Source of the DNA: Clostridia bacterium
Lineage (GTDB): Bacteria > Bacillota > Clostridia > Lachnospirales > Anaerotignaceae
NCBI GenBank assembly: GCA_009929735.1
Contig: RZZU01000002.1
Location: 62,001-126,000 of the forward strand
Direction of reading: 5' to 3'
DNA: 64,000 nt
Each line of letters starts with the position of its first letter. Within the stretch, counting starts at the first letter, position 1. A program made the position numbers and the translations under genes. The notes below the pieces were generated by a model that was not told where the DNA came from, made no database searches, and saw only the letters and a program-made list of their open reading frames with translations. Shown one piece after another: positions 11,344-20,464 of this stretch.

Positions 11344-11370
11344 AGGAAGTTTAATATAATTGAAATCGAT
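11342..11370 (+). promoter_or_regulatory. tuf promoter
   Basis: TTGCAA (11342-11347) and TATAAT (11365-11370) are spaced by 17 bases, and a start about 60 bases before the tuf ATG is predicted. The consensus -10 and ideal spacing support independent high expression of EF-Tu. Confidence 0.7.
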
Positions 11371-11437
11371 AGGTACATTCTCCTAAATGTACTAAATTCA
11401 ATAGATTTCCAACAAACCTAAAGGAGGATAATTTAAA

Positions 11438-12631
11438 ATGGCAAAGCAAAAATTCGTAAGAAACAAACCTCATGTAAATATTGGTACGATCGGTCACGTT
11501 GATCATGGTAAAACAACTCTTACTGCAGCTATCACAAAGACTCTGTATGAAAAATACAAATTGGGTGAAGCTGTTGCTTTCGAAAACATTGACAAGGCGC
11601 CCGAAGAAAGAGAACGTGGTATCACAATCTCCACAGCTCACGTTGAATATGAAACACCTGCTAGACACTATGCTCACGTTGACTGCCCTGGACATGCTGA
11701 TTATGTAAAGAACATGATCACTGGTGCTGCTCAGATGGATGGTGCAATTCTGGTTGTTGCTGCAACAGACGGCCCTATGGCTCAGACAAGAGAACACATT
11801 CTGCTTTCCCGTCAGGTAGGCGTTCCTTACATTGTTGTATTTATGAACAAATGCGACATGGTAGATGACGAAGAACTTCTTGACTTAGTAGAAATGGAAA
11901 TCAGAGATCTCCTTTCCGAGTATGATTTCCCCGGTGATGATATTCCTATCATCAGAGGTTCTGCATTACAGGCTCTTCAGGATCCTAACGGCGATTGGGC
12001 TGAAAAGATTGTTGAGTTATTCAACGAAATCGAAGCTTATATTCCCGATCCTAAGCGTGACATCGACAAACCTTTCTTGATGCCTGTCGAAGATGTATTC
12101 TCCATCACAGGCCGTGGTACTGTTGCAACTGGTAGAGTTGAAAGCGGTATTGTTAAGGTTCAGGATGAAGTTGAAATCGTTGGTTTGGCAGAAGAAACAA
12201 GAAAAGTTGTTGTAACTGGCGTTGAAATGTTCCGTAAGCTTTTGGATCAGGCTGAAGCAGGCGACAATATCGGTGTTCTTCTTCGTGGTGTTCAGAGAAC
12301 TGAAATCGAAAGAGGACAAGTATTGGCGAAACCCGGTTCCATTACACCTCATACAAAATTCAAAGCTCAGGTTTATGTATTGAGCAAAGAAGAAGGCGGA
12401 CGTCATACACCTTTCTTCAATAACTACAGACCTCAGTTCTACTTCAGAACAACTGACGTTACAGGCGTTATCTCTTTGCCCGCTGGTACAGAAATGTGTA
12501 TGCCTGGCGACAACGTTGAAATGGAAATCGAATTGATTACACCTGTTGCTATGGCTCAGGGAATCCGTTTTTCTATTCGTGAAGGCGGCAGAACAGTAGG
12601 CGCTGGTTCCGTAACAGAAATCGTAGAATAA
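11438..12631 (+). CDS. tuf: Elongation factor Tu
   Basis: GTPase that delivers aminoacyl-tRNA to the ribosomal A site. The 397-residue product has the ATG preceded by AAAGGAGG (11420-11427). Signature motifs are GHVDHGKTT (residues about 18-26), RGITI in switch I, DCPGHADY (about 80-87) and NKCD (about 135-138), followed by beta-barrel domains 2 and 3 ending in GSVTEIVE. Codon use is strongly biased, as expected for the most abundant protein. Single copy in this window, last gene of the str cluster. Confidence 0.98.
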   Translation: MAKQKFVRNKPHVNIGTIGHVDHGKTTLTAAITKTLYEKYKLGEAVAFENIDKAPEERERGITISTAHVEYETPARHYAHVDCPGHADYVKNMITGAAQMDGAILVVAATDGPMAQTREHILLSRQVGVPYIVVFMNKCDMVDDEELLDLVEMEIRDLLSEYDFPGDDIPIIRGSALQALQDPNGDWAEKIVELFNEIEAYIPDPKRDIDKPFLMPVEDVFSITGRGTVATGRVESGIVKVQDEVEIVGLAEETRKVVVTGVEMFRKLLDQAEAGDNIGVLLRGVQRTEIERGQVLAKPGSITPHTKFKAQVYVLSKEEGGRHTPFFNNYRPQFYFRTTDVTGVISLPAGTEMCMPGDNVEMEIELITPVAMAQGIRFSIREGGRTVGAGSVTEIVE

Positions 12632-12645
12632 GAATAGAGCTTAAC

Positions 12646-12698
12646 AAACTTTCGGAAGTCTACCGCCTATATAGGCGGCGGATACTTGCGGATAGTTT
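12646..12698 (+). other. Long interrupted palindrome downstream of tuf
   Basis: AAACT, AAGT and CCGCCTAT on the left are mirrored by ATAGGCGG, ACTT and AGTTT on the right, separated by small internal loops and centred at 12670/12671. The central 16 bases (12663-12678) are perfectly palindromic. No T-run follows, so it is unlikely to be the main terminator; it may protect the 3' end of the tuf mRNA. Confidence 0.4.
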
Positions 12699-12717
12699 GG
12701 GCAAAGTGATTCTTTAG

Positions 12718-12764
12718 AAATGCACCCCCAGATATTAGAAATAATATTTGGCGGTGCATTTTTT
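12718..12764 (+). terminator. tuf / str-cluster terminator
   Basis: AAATGCACC pairs with GGTGCATTT and the inner CCAGATATTA with TAATATTTGG around a GAAA loop; the hairpin is followed directly by TTTTTTG. This is a strong intrinsic terminator. The rest of the tuf-lonB gap (12765-13043) is AT-rich with no gene seen. Confidence 0.85.
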
Positions 12765-13043
12765 GTTTGCAAGGGGAAAGGAAAAAGTGTTGTTTTTCAT
12801 AAACGACTTTTGGTAGATTCAGATTTGAAAGACAGAAAACCGTATTGTTGATACTCATAAAAGCTGCTTAAGAACATTCAATATTCGAAGAGTAATTTAG
12901 ATGGGACGATTTGTAAGGACACTTAGCTATATCAAATGATTTTTATAAAAATTTTACAATATTGATAGATTTTGTTTAATATGGATAGATTCTTTTTTTT
13001 TCGAGATACTAATATCAGCAAATTGAGAAAGGGAGAGGATCTT

Positions 13044-14708
13044 GTGAACGGATGGAGTTTACTGACCATAGTGCAATTGCTGTTTTTCGGTATGGGTGCG
13101 TACTATTTTTTTACAAAGAGCAAGAAAAAACAACTTGGAGATGGATTTTCCATGGATGAAAATCTAAAACAGATGGAAGAACTGGAAGATATGAAGCAAC
13201 GGAAGCTGACCGAACCTTTGGCTGAACAAACACGGCCCAGAAATCTGACTGAAATCATCGGACAGGAAAAGGCAATTAAGGCTTTAAGGGCAGCGCTATG
13301 CGGGCCAAATCCACAGCATATTCTCATGTATGGGCCTCCCGGCGTCGGAAAAACTGCGGCGGCACGTTTGATTTTAGAGGAAGCAAAGAAAAAAGCGGAG
13401 AGTCCTTTTTCTAAAAAAGCAAAATTTGTGGAGATAGATGCGACAACGCTTCAGTTTGATGAAAGAAATATTGCAGATCCACTAATGGGCTCTGTGCATG
13501 ATCCTATTTATCAAGGAGCCGGTGCATTTGGTCAGATGGGGGTGCCCCAGCCACGGGCAGGTGCAATATGTGAGGCACATGGCGGTGTTTTATTTATTGA
13601 TGAAATTGGGGAGCTGCATCCTGTTCAGATGAATAAGCTTTTGAAGGTTTTGGAGGACAGAATTGCACGGTTTCAAAGCAGTTATTATAATCGTGGAAAC
13701 AAAAATATTCCACCTTATATACACGAAATTTTTCAAAAGGGTATCCCTGCTGATTTTCGTCTGATTGGTGCGACAACAAGAAACCCCTCCGATCTTCCTC
13801 CTGCCCTTAGATCTCGCTGTACAGAAATATTTTTTGAAGGATTAGATGAAAAAGCGGTGGAACGAATTGCTAGAAACAGTTTAAACAGGGGCGGTTTGCC
13901 TTATGAGGAAGGGCTTTGCGAAAAAATTGCGTGTTATGCGCATGGCGGAAGGGATACGGTTAATATCATTCAATCCTTAACATCCTTAGCGGCAATGGAG
14001 GGAAATCGAAAAATAACCTTTGCTGACTTGGATTGGGTGGCTGAAACAGGGCGTTATCAACCGATTTTGCGTAGAAAAGTAAGCAAAAAAGCAAGAATTG
14101 GCGTGGTAAATGGTATGGCGGTTCAAGGCGGCGGGAGCGGTGCATTACTGGCAATCGAGGCAAATGTACAAAAATCGGCAAAAGGGCTTTTGACTGTAAC
14201 TGGCATTGTGGAAGAAGAAGAAATAAGAAGCAGGCAGCGGTCCAGCCGCCGAAAAAGCAATGCACGCAGTTCTGCGGAGAATGTTTTGACGGTTTTGGAA
14301 AGATACGGATTCGAAAAAGATGCGTATCAGGTGCATATTAATTTTCCGGGAGGAACGCCGGTAGATGGGCCATCGGCAGGGATTGCAATGTTTTTAGCGG
14401 TGTATTCCGCCTTTACAGGGGTGCCGATAGATGGAGAAATTGCATTGACTGGAGAAATCGGACTTCTTGGACAGGTATTACCTGTTGGCGGCGTTGCGGA
14501 TAAGCTGGCAGCGGCAGTCGATGCGGGTGTTAATCGGGCATTTATTCCCAAGGAAAATTGGCGGGAAACCTTTACAAAGCTGGGTATTTCCGTGGAACCC
14601 ATAGATCATGTTGATGATCTTCTGGAGCAAGTGTTCAGAAAAGTGGAAAATAGGGTAGTTGTAGAGGAAAAAGACATATTGACAGCACAGGAAAGGACGT
14701 TATGTTAA
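13044..14708 (+). CDS. lonB: ATP-dependent protease LonB (membrane-anchored, Bacillus type)
   Basis: AAA+ serine protease of the LonB type, known in Bacillus as a forespore-associated protease. The GTG at 13044 follows GGGAGAGG (13031-13038) and gives 554 residues, close to the 552 of B. subtilis LonB; an in-frame opening from 12972 lacks a ribosome site. One N-terminal membrane segment (about residues 6-23, IVQLLFFGMGAYYFF) precedes the AAA+ module with Walker A GPPGVGKTAAARL and Walker B GGVLFIDEIGEL. The C-terminal protease domain has the catalytic serine in VDGPSAG (about 14358-14378) and the lysine in GGVADKLAAAV. lon and engB follow, as in Bacillus, though clpX is not upstream. Confidence 0.93.
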   Translation: MNGWSLLTIVQLLFFGMGAYYFFTKSKKKQLGDGFSMDENLKQMEELEDMKQRKLTEPLAEQTRPRNLTEIIGQEKAIKALRAALCGPNPQHILMYGPPGVGKTAAARLILEEAKKKAESPFSKKAKFVEIDATTLQFDERNIADPLMGSVHDPIYQGAGAFGQMGVPQPRAGAICEAHGGVLFIDEIGELHPVQMNKLLKVLEDRIARFQSSYYNRGNKNIPPYIHEIFQKGIPADFRLIGATTRNPSDLPPALRSRCTEIFFEGLDEKAVERIARNSLNRGGLPYEEGLCEKIACYAHGGRDTVNIIQSLTSLAAMEGNRKITFADLDWVAETGRYQPILRRKVSKKARIGVVNGMAVQGGGSGALLAIEANVQKSAKGLLTVTGIVEEEEIRSRQRSSRRKSNARSSAENVLTVLERYGFEKDAYQVHINFPGGTPVDGPSAGIAMFLAVYSAFTGVPIDGEIALTGEIGLLGQVLPVGGVADKLAAAVDAGVNRAFIPKENWRETFTKLGISVEPIDHVDDLLEQVFRKVENRVVVEEKDILTAQERTLC

Positions 14709-14880
14709 GACAACACCACACAATTCCAAGCTGATGCTTTGCGCACCCATCTGTATGTATCTTTTCCGTCAGCCTGCACAAAAATGCTCGCCAGTACCTG
14801 CAGTATTCACTGCGCTTTTTGTTATGTCTGTCGAAAATCTGACTGCGCATCTGGGCACGCAGAATTATGTGGTATTACCT
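14709..14880. repeat. Family A intergenic repeat, copy 1 (MITE-like)
   Basis: About 172 bp starting at the base after the lonB stop. Its ends are inverted copies: GACAACACCACACAATTC on the left and, read on the other strand from the right end, GGTAATACCACATAATTC (14 of 18 identical). The interior matches copy 2 at 18295-18447 in blocks, such as a CGTCA..CC.GCACAA.AATGCTCGC segment and a TTTTGTT.TATCTG-like segment followed by CGAAAATCTGA / CGAAACATCTGA. No coding capacity was seen. This suggests a non-autonomous mobile element or a hairpin-forming intergenic unit. Confidence 0.7.
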
Positions 14881-14907
14881 AATAAAGAGGGAATGTGATT
14901 TGGTTAT

Positions 14908-14936
14908 TTGACCGAAAGTCGAATTTAGGGTATAAT
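14908..14936 (+). promoter_or_regulatory. Strong promoter upstream of lon
   Basis: TTGACC (14908-14913) and TATAAT (14931-14936) with 17-base spacing. It lies just right of the family A repeat and about 400 bases before the lon start, implying a long leader or a separate small RNA. Confidence 0.7.
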
Positions 14937-14942
14937 ATGTAA

Positions 14943-15190
14943 AGTTTATGGATTTTGGCAGTCCTACGCCTTTTAAGGAAGTGGGTATTTCCGCTTGTAT
15001 TCAAGAGCATACAAGCGCGCAGGGTATAGAAAGGTGTACTAAGTATTGTTTGATGCATTAAAAAATAAAAATTTTAAAATGATCTTACCTTCCAGAAATA
15101 ATTTTCGGGAATGTATTGAAAATATGACGCTTATTCGTTAATCGTTTTGCCCATAAAAGGTTTGCGTGAATGACGATGCAAACCAAATAA
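14943..15190 (+). ncRNA. Candidate structured leader or small RNA before lon
   Basis: The stretch after the promoter at 14908-14936 can form nested hairpins. ACGCCTTT (14968-14975) pairs with AAAGGTGT (15030-15037), enclosing GGAA/TTCC and a perfect 9-bp stem CGCTTGTAT (14992-15000) with ATACAAGCG (15009-15017). Further on GGTTTGC (15159-15165) pairs with GCAAACC (15178-15184). I do not recognise it as 6S, SRP, tmRNA, RNase P or a named riboswitch. Its end is unknown, and no gene was seen from 14881 to 15335. Confidence 0.35.
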
Positions 15191-15335
15191 TGATAAAAAA
15201 GGGTACAAGCATATTTTTAGGATGTAGAATTTGAGTTCATCAAGGGAATAAAGGTGTGCATTTCCTGTATTATTTTCCGTTGATAGTTAACAATAGGAGA
15301 TTCCCTTGAGCAATATAGAAAACAGAGGTGGAAGA

Positions 15336-17678
15336 ATGGAGAAAAAGCAGACGGTCAAAGTACCTATGATTGCGCTAAGAGGATTGACGGTTTTCCCCAA
15401 CATGGCAATTAGCTTTCCTGTCAGCAGGCAGCGGTCGCTAGATGCCGTTAGTGCGGCAGAAAATAGCGGCGGCAAGGTGTTTTTGGTGGCGCAGATTGAT
15501 CCTGCAAAGGCGGATCCTGCGCAAAAGGATTTATATGAAATTGGTACTTTATGCACCATCAAGCAGGTGCTAAAGCTTCCCGGCAATGTTACGCATGTCA
15601 TTGTTGAAGGGCAGGAGCGAGGAAGATTAGATGAAATTTGGGTGAAAACCTCGGCTGATTTTGCAAAGATTACATCCTTAGAGCAAGATTTTATTGATGA
15701 GCCGGATGATTATTTGAAGGCATATATGCGATTGGCTACGGAAAGCTATGAGGGCTATGTGAAATATGTACCCAATAGCACTGCTTCTGACCTTTTAAGC
15801 AGTGTAACAGCTGCATCAAAACCCGGGAAATTAGGGGATCTGATTGCGGCAGGATTAGAGATTTCCTTTGACCGAAAACAGAAAATTTTGGAAACACTGA
15901 ATCCATTTGAACGGTTGGAGGCAGTATTGGAAATTATGCAAAGTGAAAAGCAAATTTTAAATATCAAAAAAGAAATTGAGAGTAAAACGAAAACACGTAT
16001 TGAACAGAACCAAAGAGAGTATTACCTTAGAGAGGAAATGAAGGTAATTCAAGAGGAGCTGGGCGATAAGGATGGAATCGGTGCTGATGCCGAAAAATTT
16101 CGAAAGAAATTAGAGGAAAAAAATCCGCCGGAAGTGGTGCGAGCAGCGGTGGAAAAAGAGATCACCCGTATGCTGAGAATTCCGGTTACATCTCCCGAGG
16201 CAAACGTTTCCCGAAACTACATTGAAACTTTGTTAGGCTTGCCATGGATTGAAATGACAAAGGAAAGCTTTGATTTGGCAAAAGCCGAGAAGATTTTGAA
16301 TGAAGATCATTATGGGCTGGAAAAAGTGAAGCAACGTATTTTGGAATATTTGGCGGTGCGTAAAAATGTTCCGGAGGAAAGACCTACCATTCTTTGTCTG
16401 GTTGGGCCGCCGGGGATTGGCAAAACCTCTATTGCCCGCTCAGTTGCAAGGGCATTAGATCGTAAGTATATCAGAATGTCTTTGGGCGGAATCAAAGATG
16501 AGGCGGAAATCAGAGGGCATAGAAAAACCTATATTGGTGCGATGCCTGGACGCATAATCAATGCGATGAAGCAAGCAGGAACCATTAACCCTTTAATGCT
16601 TTTGGATGAAATTGATAAGCTGGGTGTTTCCTACAATGGAGATCCTGCTGCGGCTTTGCTGGAAGTTTTGGATGGCGAGCAAAACAGCACCTTCCGTGAT
16701 CATTTTGTTGAGCTGCCATATGATCTTTCCAAGGTTCTATTTATGTGTACTGCCAACAGCTTGGATACGATACCCAAGCCGCTTTTGGATAGAATGGAGC
16801 TCATCTCCATTGGCAGCTATACTGGGCAGGAAAAGCTGCATATTGCCAAGGAGCATTTCGTTCGCAAACAGCGCAAACGTAATGGTTTGACCGCAGCACA
16901 GATAAAATTCCGTGATGATGCCATTGAAAGTATCATTGATGGTTATACGAGGGAAGCCGGTGTCAGACAGCTGGAGAGAGTGATTGGCGAGGTTTGCAGA
17001 AAGACAGTAAAGGCAATTTTAAGCGGTGAGAAAAAAAGCGTAAATGTTTCCGCAAAGAACCTTGAGGAAATCCTTGGGAAAAGAAAATATCCGAAAGACA
17101 GTATTTATACCAAACCCCAGGTGGGCATTGTTCGTGGCTTAGCATGGACAGCAGCAGGTGGCACTACCCTTTCCATAGAGGTTAACGTGATGGAGGGTGA
17201 CGGAAAGTTTAAGCTTACAGGTAACGTGGGAAAGGTTATGACGGAATCGGCTGAGGCAGCCATCAGCTATATCCGTTCTCAGGCAAAAACGTTTGGTCTT
17301 GCGGCCGATTTTTATAAGAAGAAGGATATTCATATACATATCCCCGAAGGGGCGACACCCAAGGATGGGCCTTCTGCCGGGATTACTATGGCAACGGCTA
17401 TCCTTTCGGCTTTGACAGGAGAAAAGGTGCATAACGATGTGGCTATGACGGGAGAGGTTACCATTCGTGGCAGAGTGCTTCCCATTGGGGGGTTGCAGGA
17501 AAAGGTGCTTGCTGCCAAAAAGGTTGGCATTCACACGGTCATTCTTCCTTGGGAAAACGAAAAGGATTTGCTGGAAATCAGTGATGAAATAAAAGAAGGA
17601 CTGGAATTCGTATTGGCGAAAACCATGGAGGATGTATTGAGGATTGCATTGGTGAAGGGAGAGGCTGTATGGAAGTAA
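15336..17678 (+). CDS. lon: ATP-dependent protease Lon (LonA)
   Basis: Cytoplasmic AAA+ serine protease that degrades misfolded and regulatory proteins. The ATG at 15336 ([17 protein letters not shown]) follows AGAGGTGGA; 780 residues, normal for LonA. It has the N-terminal substrate-binding LAN domain (residues about 10-200), a coiled linker, the AAA+ module with GPPGIGKTS (near 16405-16431) and LLDEIDKLG, and the protease domain with the serine in PKDGPSAG (about 17359-17382) and the lysine in [12 protein letters not shown]. It overlaps engB by 10 bases, so the two are co-translated. Confidence 0.96.
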   Translation: MEKKQTVKVPMIALRGLTVFPNMAISFPVSRQRSLDAVSAAENSGGKVFLVAQIDPAKADPAQKDLYEIGTLCTIKQVLKLPGNVTHVIVEGQERGRLDEIWVKTSADFAKITSLEQDFIDEPDDYLKAYMRLATESYEGYVKYVPNSTASDLLSSVTAASKPGKLGDLIAAGLEISFDRKQKILETLNPFERLEAVLEIMQSEKQILNIKKEIESKTKTRIEQNQREYYLREEMKVIQEELGDKDGIGADAEKFRKKLEEKNPPEVVRAAVEKEITRMLRIPVTSPEANVSRNYIETLLGLPWIEMTKESFDLAKAEKILNEDHYGLEKVKQRILEYLAVRKNVPEERPTILCLVGPPGIGKTSIARSVARALDRKYIRMSLGGIKDEAEIRGHRKTYIGAMPGRIINAMKQAGTINPLMLLDEIDKLGVSYNGDPAAALLEVLDGEQNSTFRDHFVELPYDLSKVLFMCTANSLDTIPKPLLDRMELISIGSYTGQEKLHIAKEHFVRKQRKRNGLTAAQIKFRDDAIESIIDGYTREAGVRQLERVIGEVCRKTVKAILSGEKKSVNVSAKNLEEILGKRKYPKDSIYTKPQVGIVRGLAWTAAGGTTLSIEVNVMEGDGKFKLTGNVGKVMTESAEAAISYIRSQAKTFGLAADFYKKKDIHIHIPEGATPKDGPSAGITMATAILSALTGEKVHNDVAMTGEVTIRGRVLPIGGLQEKVLAAKKVGIHTVILPWENEKDLLEISDEIKEGLEFVLAKTMEDVLRIALVKGEAVWK

Positions 17679-18253
17679 GAGATACTTCGTTATCGGCAAT
17701 TGGAACAAATTTTTCCCACTATCCTGTGGATGGAAGAGTGGAAATTGCGTTTGCTGGCAAGTCAAATGTAGGGAAATCCACACTAATCAATGCAATGTTA
17801 GGGCGCAGGGCATTGGCAAGAACCAGCTCAAACCCAGGTAAAACAAGAACCATTAATTTTTATGATGTGAATGGGTTAATGTATGTCGTGGATTTGCCGG
17901 GGTATGGCTATGCCAAAGCACCCAAAACGGAAATTGAAAAATGGGGGCAAATGATAGAAGAATATCTGGGGAAAAGAGAGGAACTTCGTGCAATTATTCT
18001 TCTGCTGGATATTCGGCATGAGCCGGGCAAAAATGATGTTATGATGTATGAATGGCTAAAGCATTATGGCTATGATATTGTTATCGCTGCGACGAAGTCC
18101 GATAAATTGAATCGAAGCCAAATCCCAAAACACCTTTCCGTAATACGAAAGACGTTAGGGCTTGGCGCAGAGGATGTTTTGATTCCTTTTTCAGGGGAGA
18201 AAAAAACGGGCGTTGATGAGCTTTGGGTAGAAATTGAGAAGTTTTTAAACTGA
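17669..18253 (+). CDS. engB: Ribosome biogenesis GTPase EngB/YsxC (YihA)
   Basis: Small Era-like GTPase needed for 50S subunit maturation. 194 residues, normal length. Motifs: G1 AGKSNVGKST (residues about 29-38), switch region with NPGKTRTINFY, G3 DLPGYGYAKAP, G4 ATKSDKL. The start ATG lies inside the 3' end of lon with a 10-base overlap, the same order as Bacillus lonA-ysxC. A terminator follows immediately. Confidence 0.95.
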   Translation: MEVRDTSLSAIGTNFSHYPVDGRVEIAFAGKSNVGKSTLINAMLGRRALARTSSNPGKTRTINFYDVNGLMYVVDLPGYGYAKAPKTEIEKWGQMIEEYLGKREELRAIILLLDIRHEPGKNDVMMYEWLKHYGYDIVIAATKSDKLNRSQIPKHLSVIRKTLGLGAEDVLIPFSGEKKTGVDELWVEIEKFLN

Positions 18254-18259
18254 TGGGAA

Positions 18260-18291
18260 AGCACTTACAAATCATTGTAGGTGCTTTTTTT
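18260..18291 (+). terminator. Terminator of the lon-engB transcript
   Basis: AGCACTTACAA (18260-18270) and TTGTAGGTGCT (18275-18285) form an 11-bp stem with one wobble pair, a 4-base loop and a following run of T to 18291. It starts 7 bases after the engB stop and abuts the second family A repeat. Confidence 0.9.
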
Positions 18292-18294
18292 GCG

Positions 18295-18447
18295 AAGGCA
18301 ACACCGCACAGTTCTGTGAGCCAATCTGATTGCAGCTTTTTCGTCACCCGGCACAACAATGCTCGCTCATACAACCGAGTATTCGGTGTGATGTTTGTTT
18401 TATCTGACGAAACATCTGATCGCACAGCGGGATACGCATATTGCCCT
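18295..18447. repeat. Family A intergenic repeat, copy 2 (MITE-like)
   Basis: About 153 bp, the diverged relative of copy 1 at 14709-14880 in the same orientation. The left end AGGCAACACCGCACA and the reverse complement of the right end (GGGCAATATGCGTAT) are imperfect inverted repeats. Shared interior blocks include GCACAACAATGCTCGC and GACGAAACATCTGA. An 86-codon open frame runs through it but has no ribosome site and is not believed. The copies bracket the lon-engB pair. Confidence 0.7.
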
Positions 18448-18552
18448 AAGATTTATAAAATCTTAATAAAGAGTAAAGAGAATCCAAATAAGAATCAGTT
18501 ATACTATTTTTAGAAGAAAGAGATAGCAAGGCTATTATTTGGAGGTAATCAT

Positions 18553-19089
18553 ATGAAAAATAAGAAAAATGGATTTTTAACTTTTTGCTGTTCTTTGGTT
18601 CCGGGGGCAGGCGAAATGTACATGGGGCTTTACAAACAGGGAATTAGCTTGATGCTGCTGTTCTGGGGTGCTGGAGCCATTGGCGGCTGGGCAGGGGTGG
18701 AGGTGCTTTGGGCAATTGCTCCGGTTGTTTGGTTTTTTAGCTTTTTCCATACGCATAATTTGCGGAGTATGCCAGAAGAGGCGTTTTTAAAGCAGGAAGA
18801 TCGCTATCTCGTGTTCCATGAATATGATTTTGAATCTTCTGAGGAATTTTTGAAAAAGAACAAAAAAGTAATTGCAGCAGCATTGATTATCTTTGGAATT
18901 TGTATGTTGACTCAAATTTTTATGAATATTCTTAATCCGTTTTTTGACGGTTTCTTTTGGGATTTGGCTTGGAGATTGAACCATAATGTAACACGAATTA
19001 TTGTAGCACTGGCTGTTATTTGGGGCGGTTTTCACATGCTGAAGGGAAAGCGTGGGCAAGCAGATGAAGAAGAAGCAATCACAGAATAA
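18553..19089 (+). CDS. Small integral membrane protein, TM2-like, function unknown
   Basis: 178 residues with start ATG behind TTGGAGGTAATC. Residues about 10-65 hold two close membrane segments with a glycine-rich opening (SLVPGAGEMYMGLYKQG) reminiscent of TM2-type domains, in which a polar turn separates two helices. Two more segments follow (about 100-122 and 140-160), with an acidic tail (ADEEEAITE). It is monocistronic between family A repeat copy 2 and a terminator. Function is not known; the TM2 resemblance is by eye only. Confidence 0.75.
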   Translation: MKNKKNGFLTFCCSLVPGAGEMYMGLYKQGISLMLLFWGAGAIGGWAGVEVLWAIAPVVWFFSFFHTHNLRSMPEEAFLKQEDRYLVFHEYDFESSEEFLKKNKKVIAAALIIFGICMLTQIFMNILNPFFDGFFWDLAWRLNHNVTRIIVALAVIWGGFHMLKGKRGQADEEEAITE

Positions 19090-19110
19090 ATGAAACTTGG
19101 AGCTATGATT

Positions 19111-19145
19111 AAGGTCTTAAAATGAAAATTTTGAGTCCTTTTTTA
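19111..19145 (+). terminator. Terminator after the TM2-like membrane protein gene
   Basis: AAGGTCTTAAAAT (19111-19123) pairs with ATTTTGAGTCCTT (19128-19140) with one mismatch and a GAAA loop, followed by TTTTTA. The remaining gap to degV (19146-19359) shows no gene. Confidence 0.8.
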
Positions 19146-19359
19146 TTTTGAGAGGAAAAGCAAGCAGATTTTTTACAGTTTTTCTCTTTTTCGGATAACC
19201 TGGAGGTTTAGATCGAATACAAAAGAGGTTGGTAACACCATTTGTTATGCGTATCATGATTACAAAAATTTACAATTATTTTTGTTTGGAATAGGTGATG
19301 TTGTAAAAAGGACACAGTATGTATTCCCAAATATCCCCTATTTCTTTATTAGAAAACAG

Positions 19360-19387
19360 TTGACGTGGTTTTAAAAACCATTATAAT
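19360..19387 (+). promoter_or_regulatory. degV-family gene promoter with palindromic spacer
   Basis: TTGACG (19360-19365) and TATAAT (19382-19387), 16-base spacing. The spacer contains the perfect palindrome TGGTTTT-A-AAAACCA (19366-19380), a plausible repressor site. Confidence 0.65.
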
Positions 19388-19441
19388 AGGAAGAAGATTA
19401 TTAATTTTTGTTTTTGCAGTTTGATTAAAGGAGGAAGAAAA

Positions 19442-20281
19442 ATGGTGCAGATTATTACAGACAGCACTTGTGATATATCTCGTGAGAGGTTAGAGGAAAT
19501 TGGCGTTGTATGCGTTCCTTTAACAGTACATTTTGGAGAAAAAACTTTTATTGATGGAGAAAACCTTACGGCGGAAGAATTTTACCATTATCTTAGGACG
19601 AATCGTGAAATTCCCACTACTGCGCAACCCACACCGCATTCCTTCGAACAAGCTTTTCAAAAAGCTTTAGAAAAAGGCGATGAAATTCTTTGTGTATTAA
19701 TTAGCGGCAAATTGAGCGGTACGGTGCAGGCTGCCCATATTGCAAAAGCCACCCTTGAAAGTGACAAAATCTGGATTGTAGACACAAATTGTGTTTCTAG
19801 CAGTTTGGGTCTTTTGGTAGAGATTGCAGCAAAAAAAGCGAAAGAAGGAGCGGTGGCTGAAGAACTGTTCCATGAAATAATTGAATTGTCTACTCGGTCA
19901 AAATTATATGCGGGCATTGAAACACTAGAATATCTTAGAAAAGGCGGTCGTTTATCCGGTACCGCTGCGATTGTAGGCACGATGCTGAATCTCCATCCTA
20001 TTGTAACAACGCAGGATGGCTTAATATTGAACGTTGCAAAAGCCAAAGGAAAGAAGAGGATGTTTTCTCGGATGAAGGAGCTTGCAATGGCAGATGGTGT
20101 GGATGAAACGTATCCCATTATGTTTGGGCAGGGTGCAGCGGAGGAAAATTTAGAAAAGCTGAAAGAATGCTTTATAGAGGAGTACGATATTTCCAAATGC
20201 CTTGAAGGATGTATTGGGCCAGTTGTTGGTACGTACTCAGGAGCGGGAATCGTAGCTGTTGGGTTTATTATAAAAAAATAA
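19442..20281 (+). CDS. DegV family fatty-acid-binding protein
   Basis: DegV/FakB-type protein that binds a fatty acid and, in characterised members, presents it to the FakA kinase for phosphorylation. The ATG at 19442 follows AAAGGAGGAAG and gives 279 residues, typical. Family signatures: start VQIITDSTCDIS, ligand-site TTAQPTP near residues 60-67, SGKLSGTVQAA near 90-100, and RKGGRLSGTAAIVG near 160-175. No FakA gene is adjacent. Ends in a strong terminator; monocistronic. Confidence 0.9.
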   Translation: MVQIITDSTCDISRERLEEIGVVCVPLTVHFGEKTFIDGENLTAEEFYHYLRTNREIPTTAQPTPHSFEQAFQKALEKGDEILCVLISGKLSGTVQAAHIAKATLESDKIWIVDTNCVSSSLGLLVEIAAKKAKEGAVAEELFHEIIELSTRSKLYAGIETLEYLRKGGRLSGTAAIVGTMLNLHPIVTTQDGLILNVAKAKGKKRMFSRMKELAMADGVDETYPIMFGQGAAEENLEKLKECFIEEYDISKCLEGCIGPVVGTYSGAGIVAVGFIIKK

Positions 20282-20297
20282 ATGATTTTGAATATGT

Positions 20298-20330
20298 CAG
20301 GTATTGTTCTCAAGAACAGTACCTGTTTTT
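20298..20330 (+). terminator. Terminator after the DegV gene
   Basis: CAGGTATTGTTCT (20298-20310) and AGAACAGTACCTG (20313-20325) form a 13-bp stem with one wobble, followed by TTTTT. Confidence 0.9.
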
Positions 20331-20464
20331 GATTGAAAGAAATTTTCATGATTCGTGGAAATGAATTTTCATATGAATTTGTTAAGATTGTTAGCAATAG
20401 CATCATCTTTTCTTAGAGATCAAAGCGTGTTATACTGTGGGAAAGTATTACAGGAGGCGGTAAA

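Noticed and set aside
14943..15190. 6S, SRP or tmRNA gene before lon
   Set aside because: No match to the conserved sequence signatures of these RNAs; left as an unnamed structured leader.
17139..17783. 214-codon minus-strand frame antisense to lon
   Set aside because: No ribosome site or recognisable domain; lon on the other strand is certain.
18253..18513. 86-codon frame through family A repeat copy 2
   Set aside because: Runs across the engB terminator and the repeat; no ribosome site.
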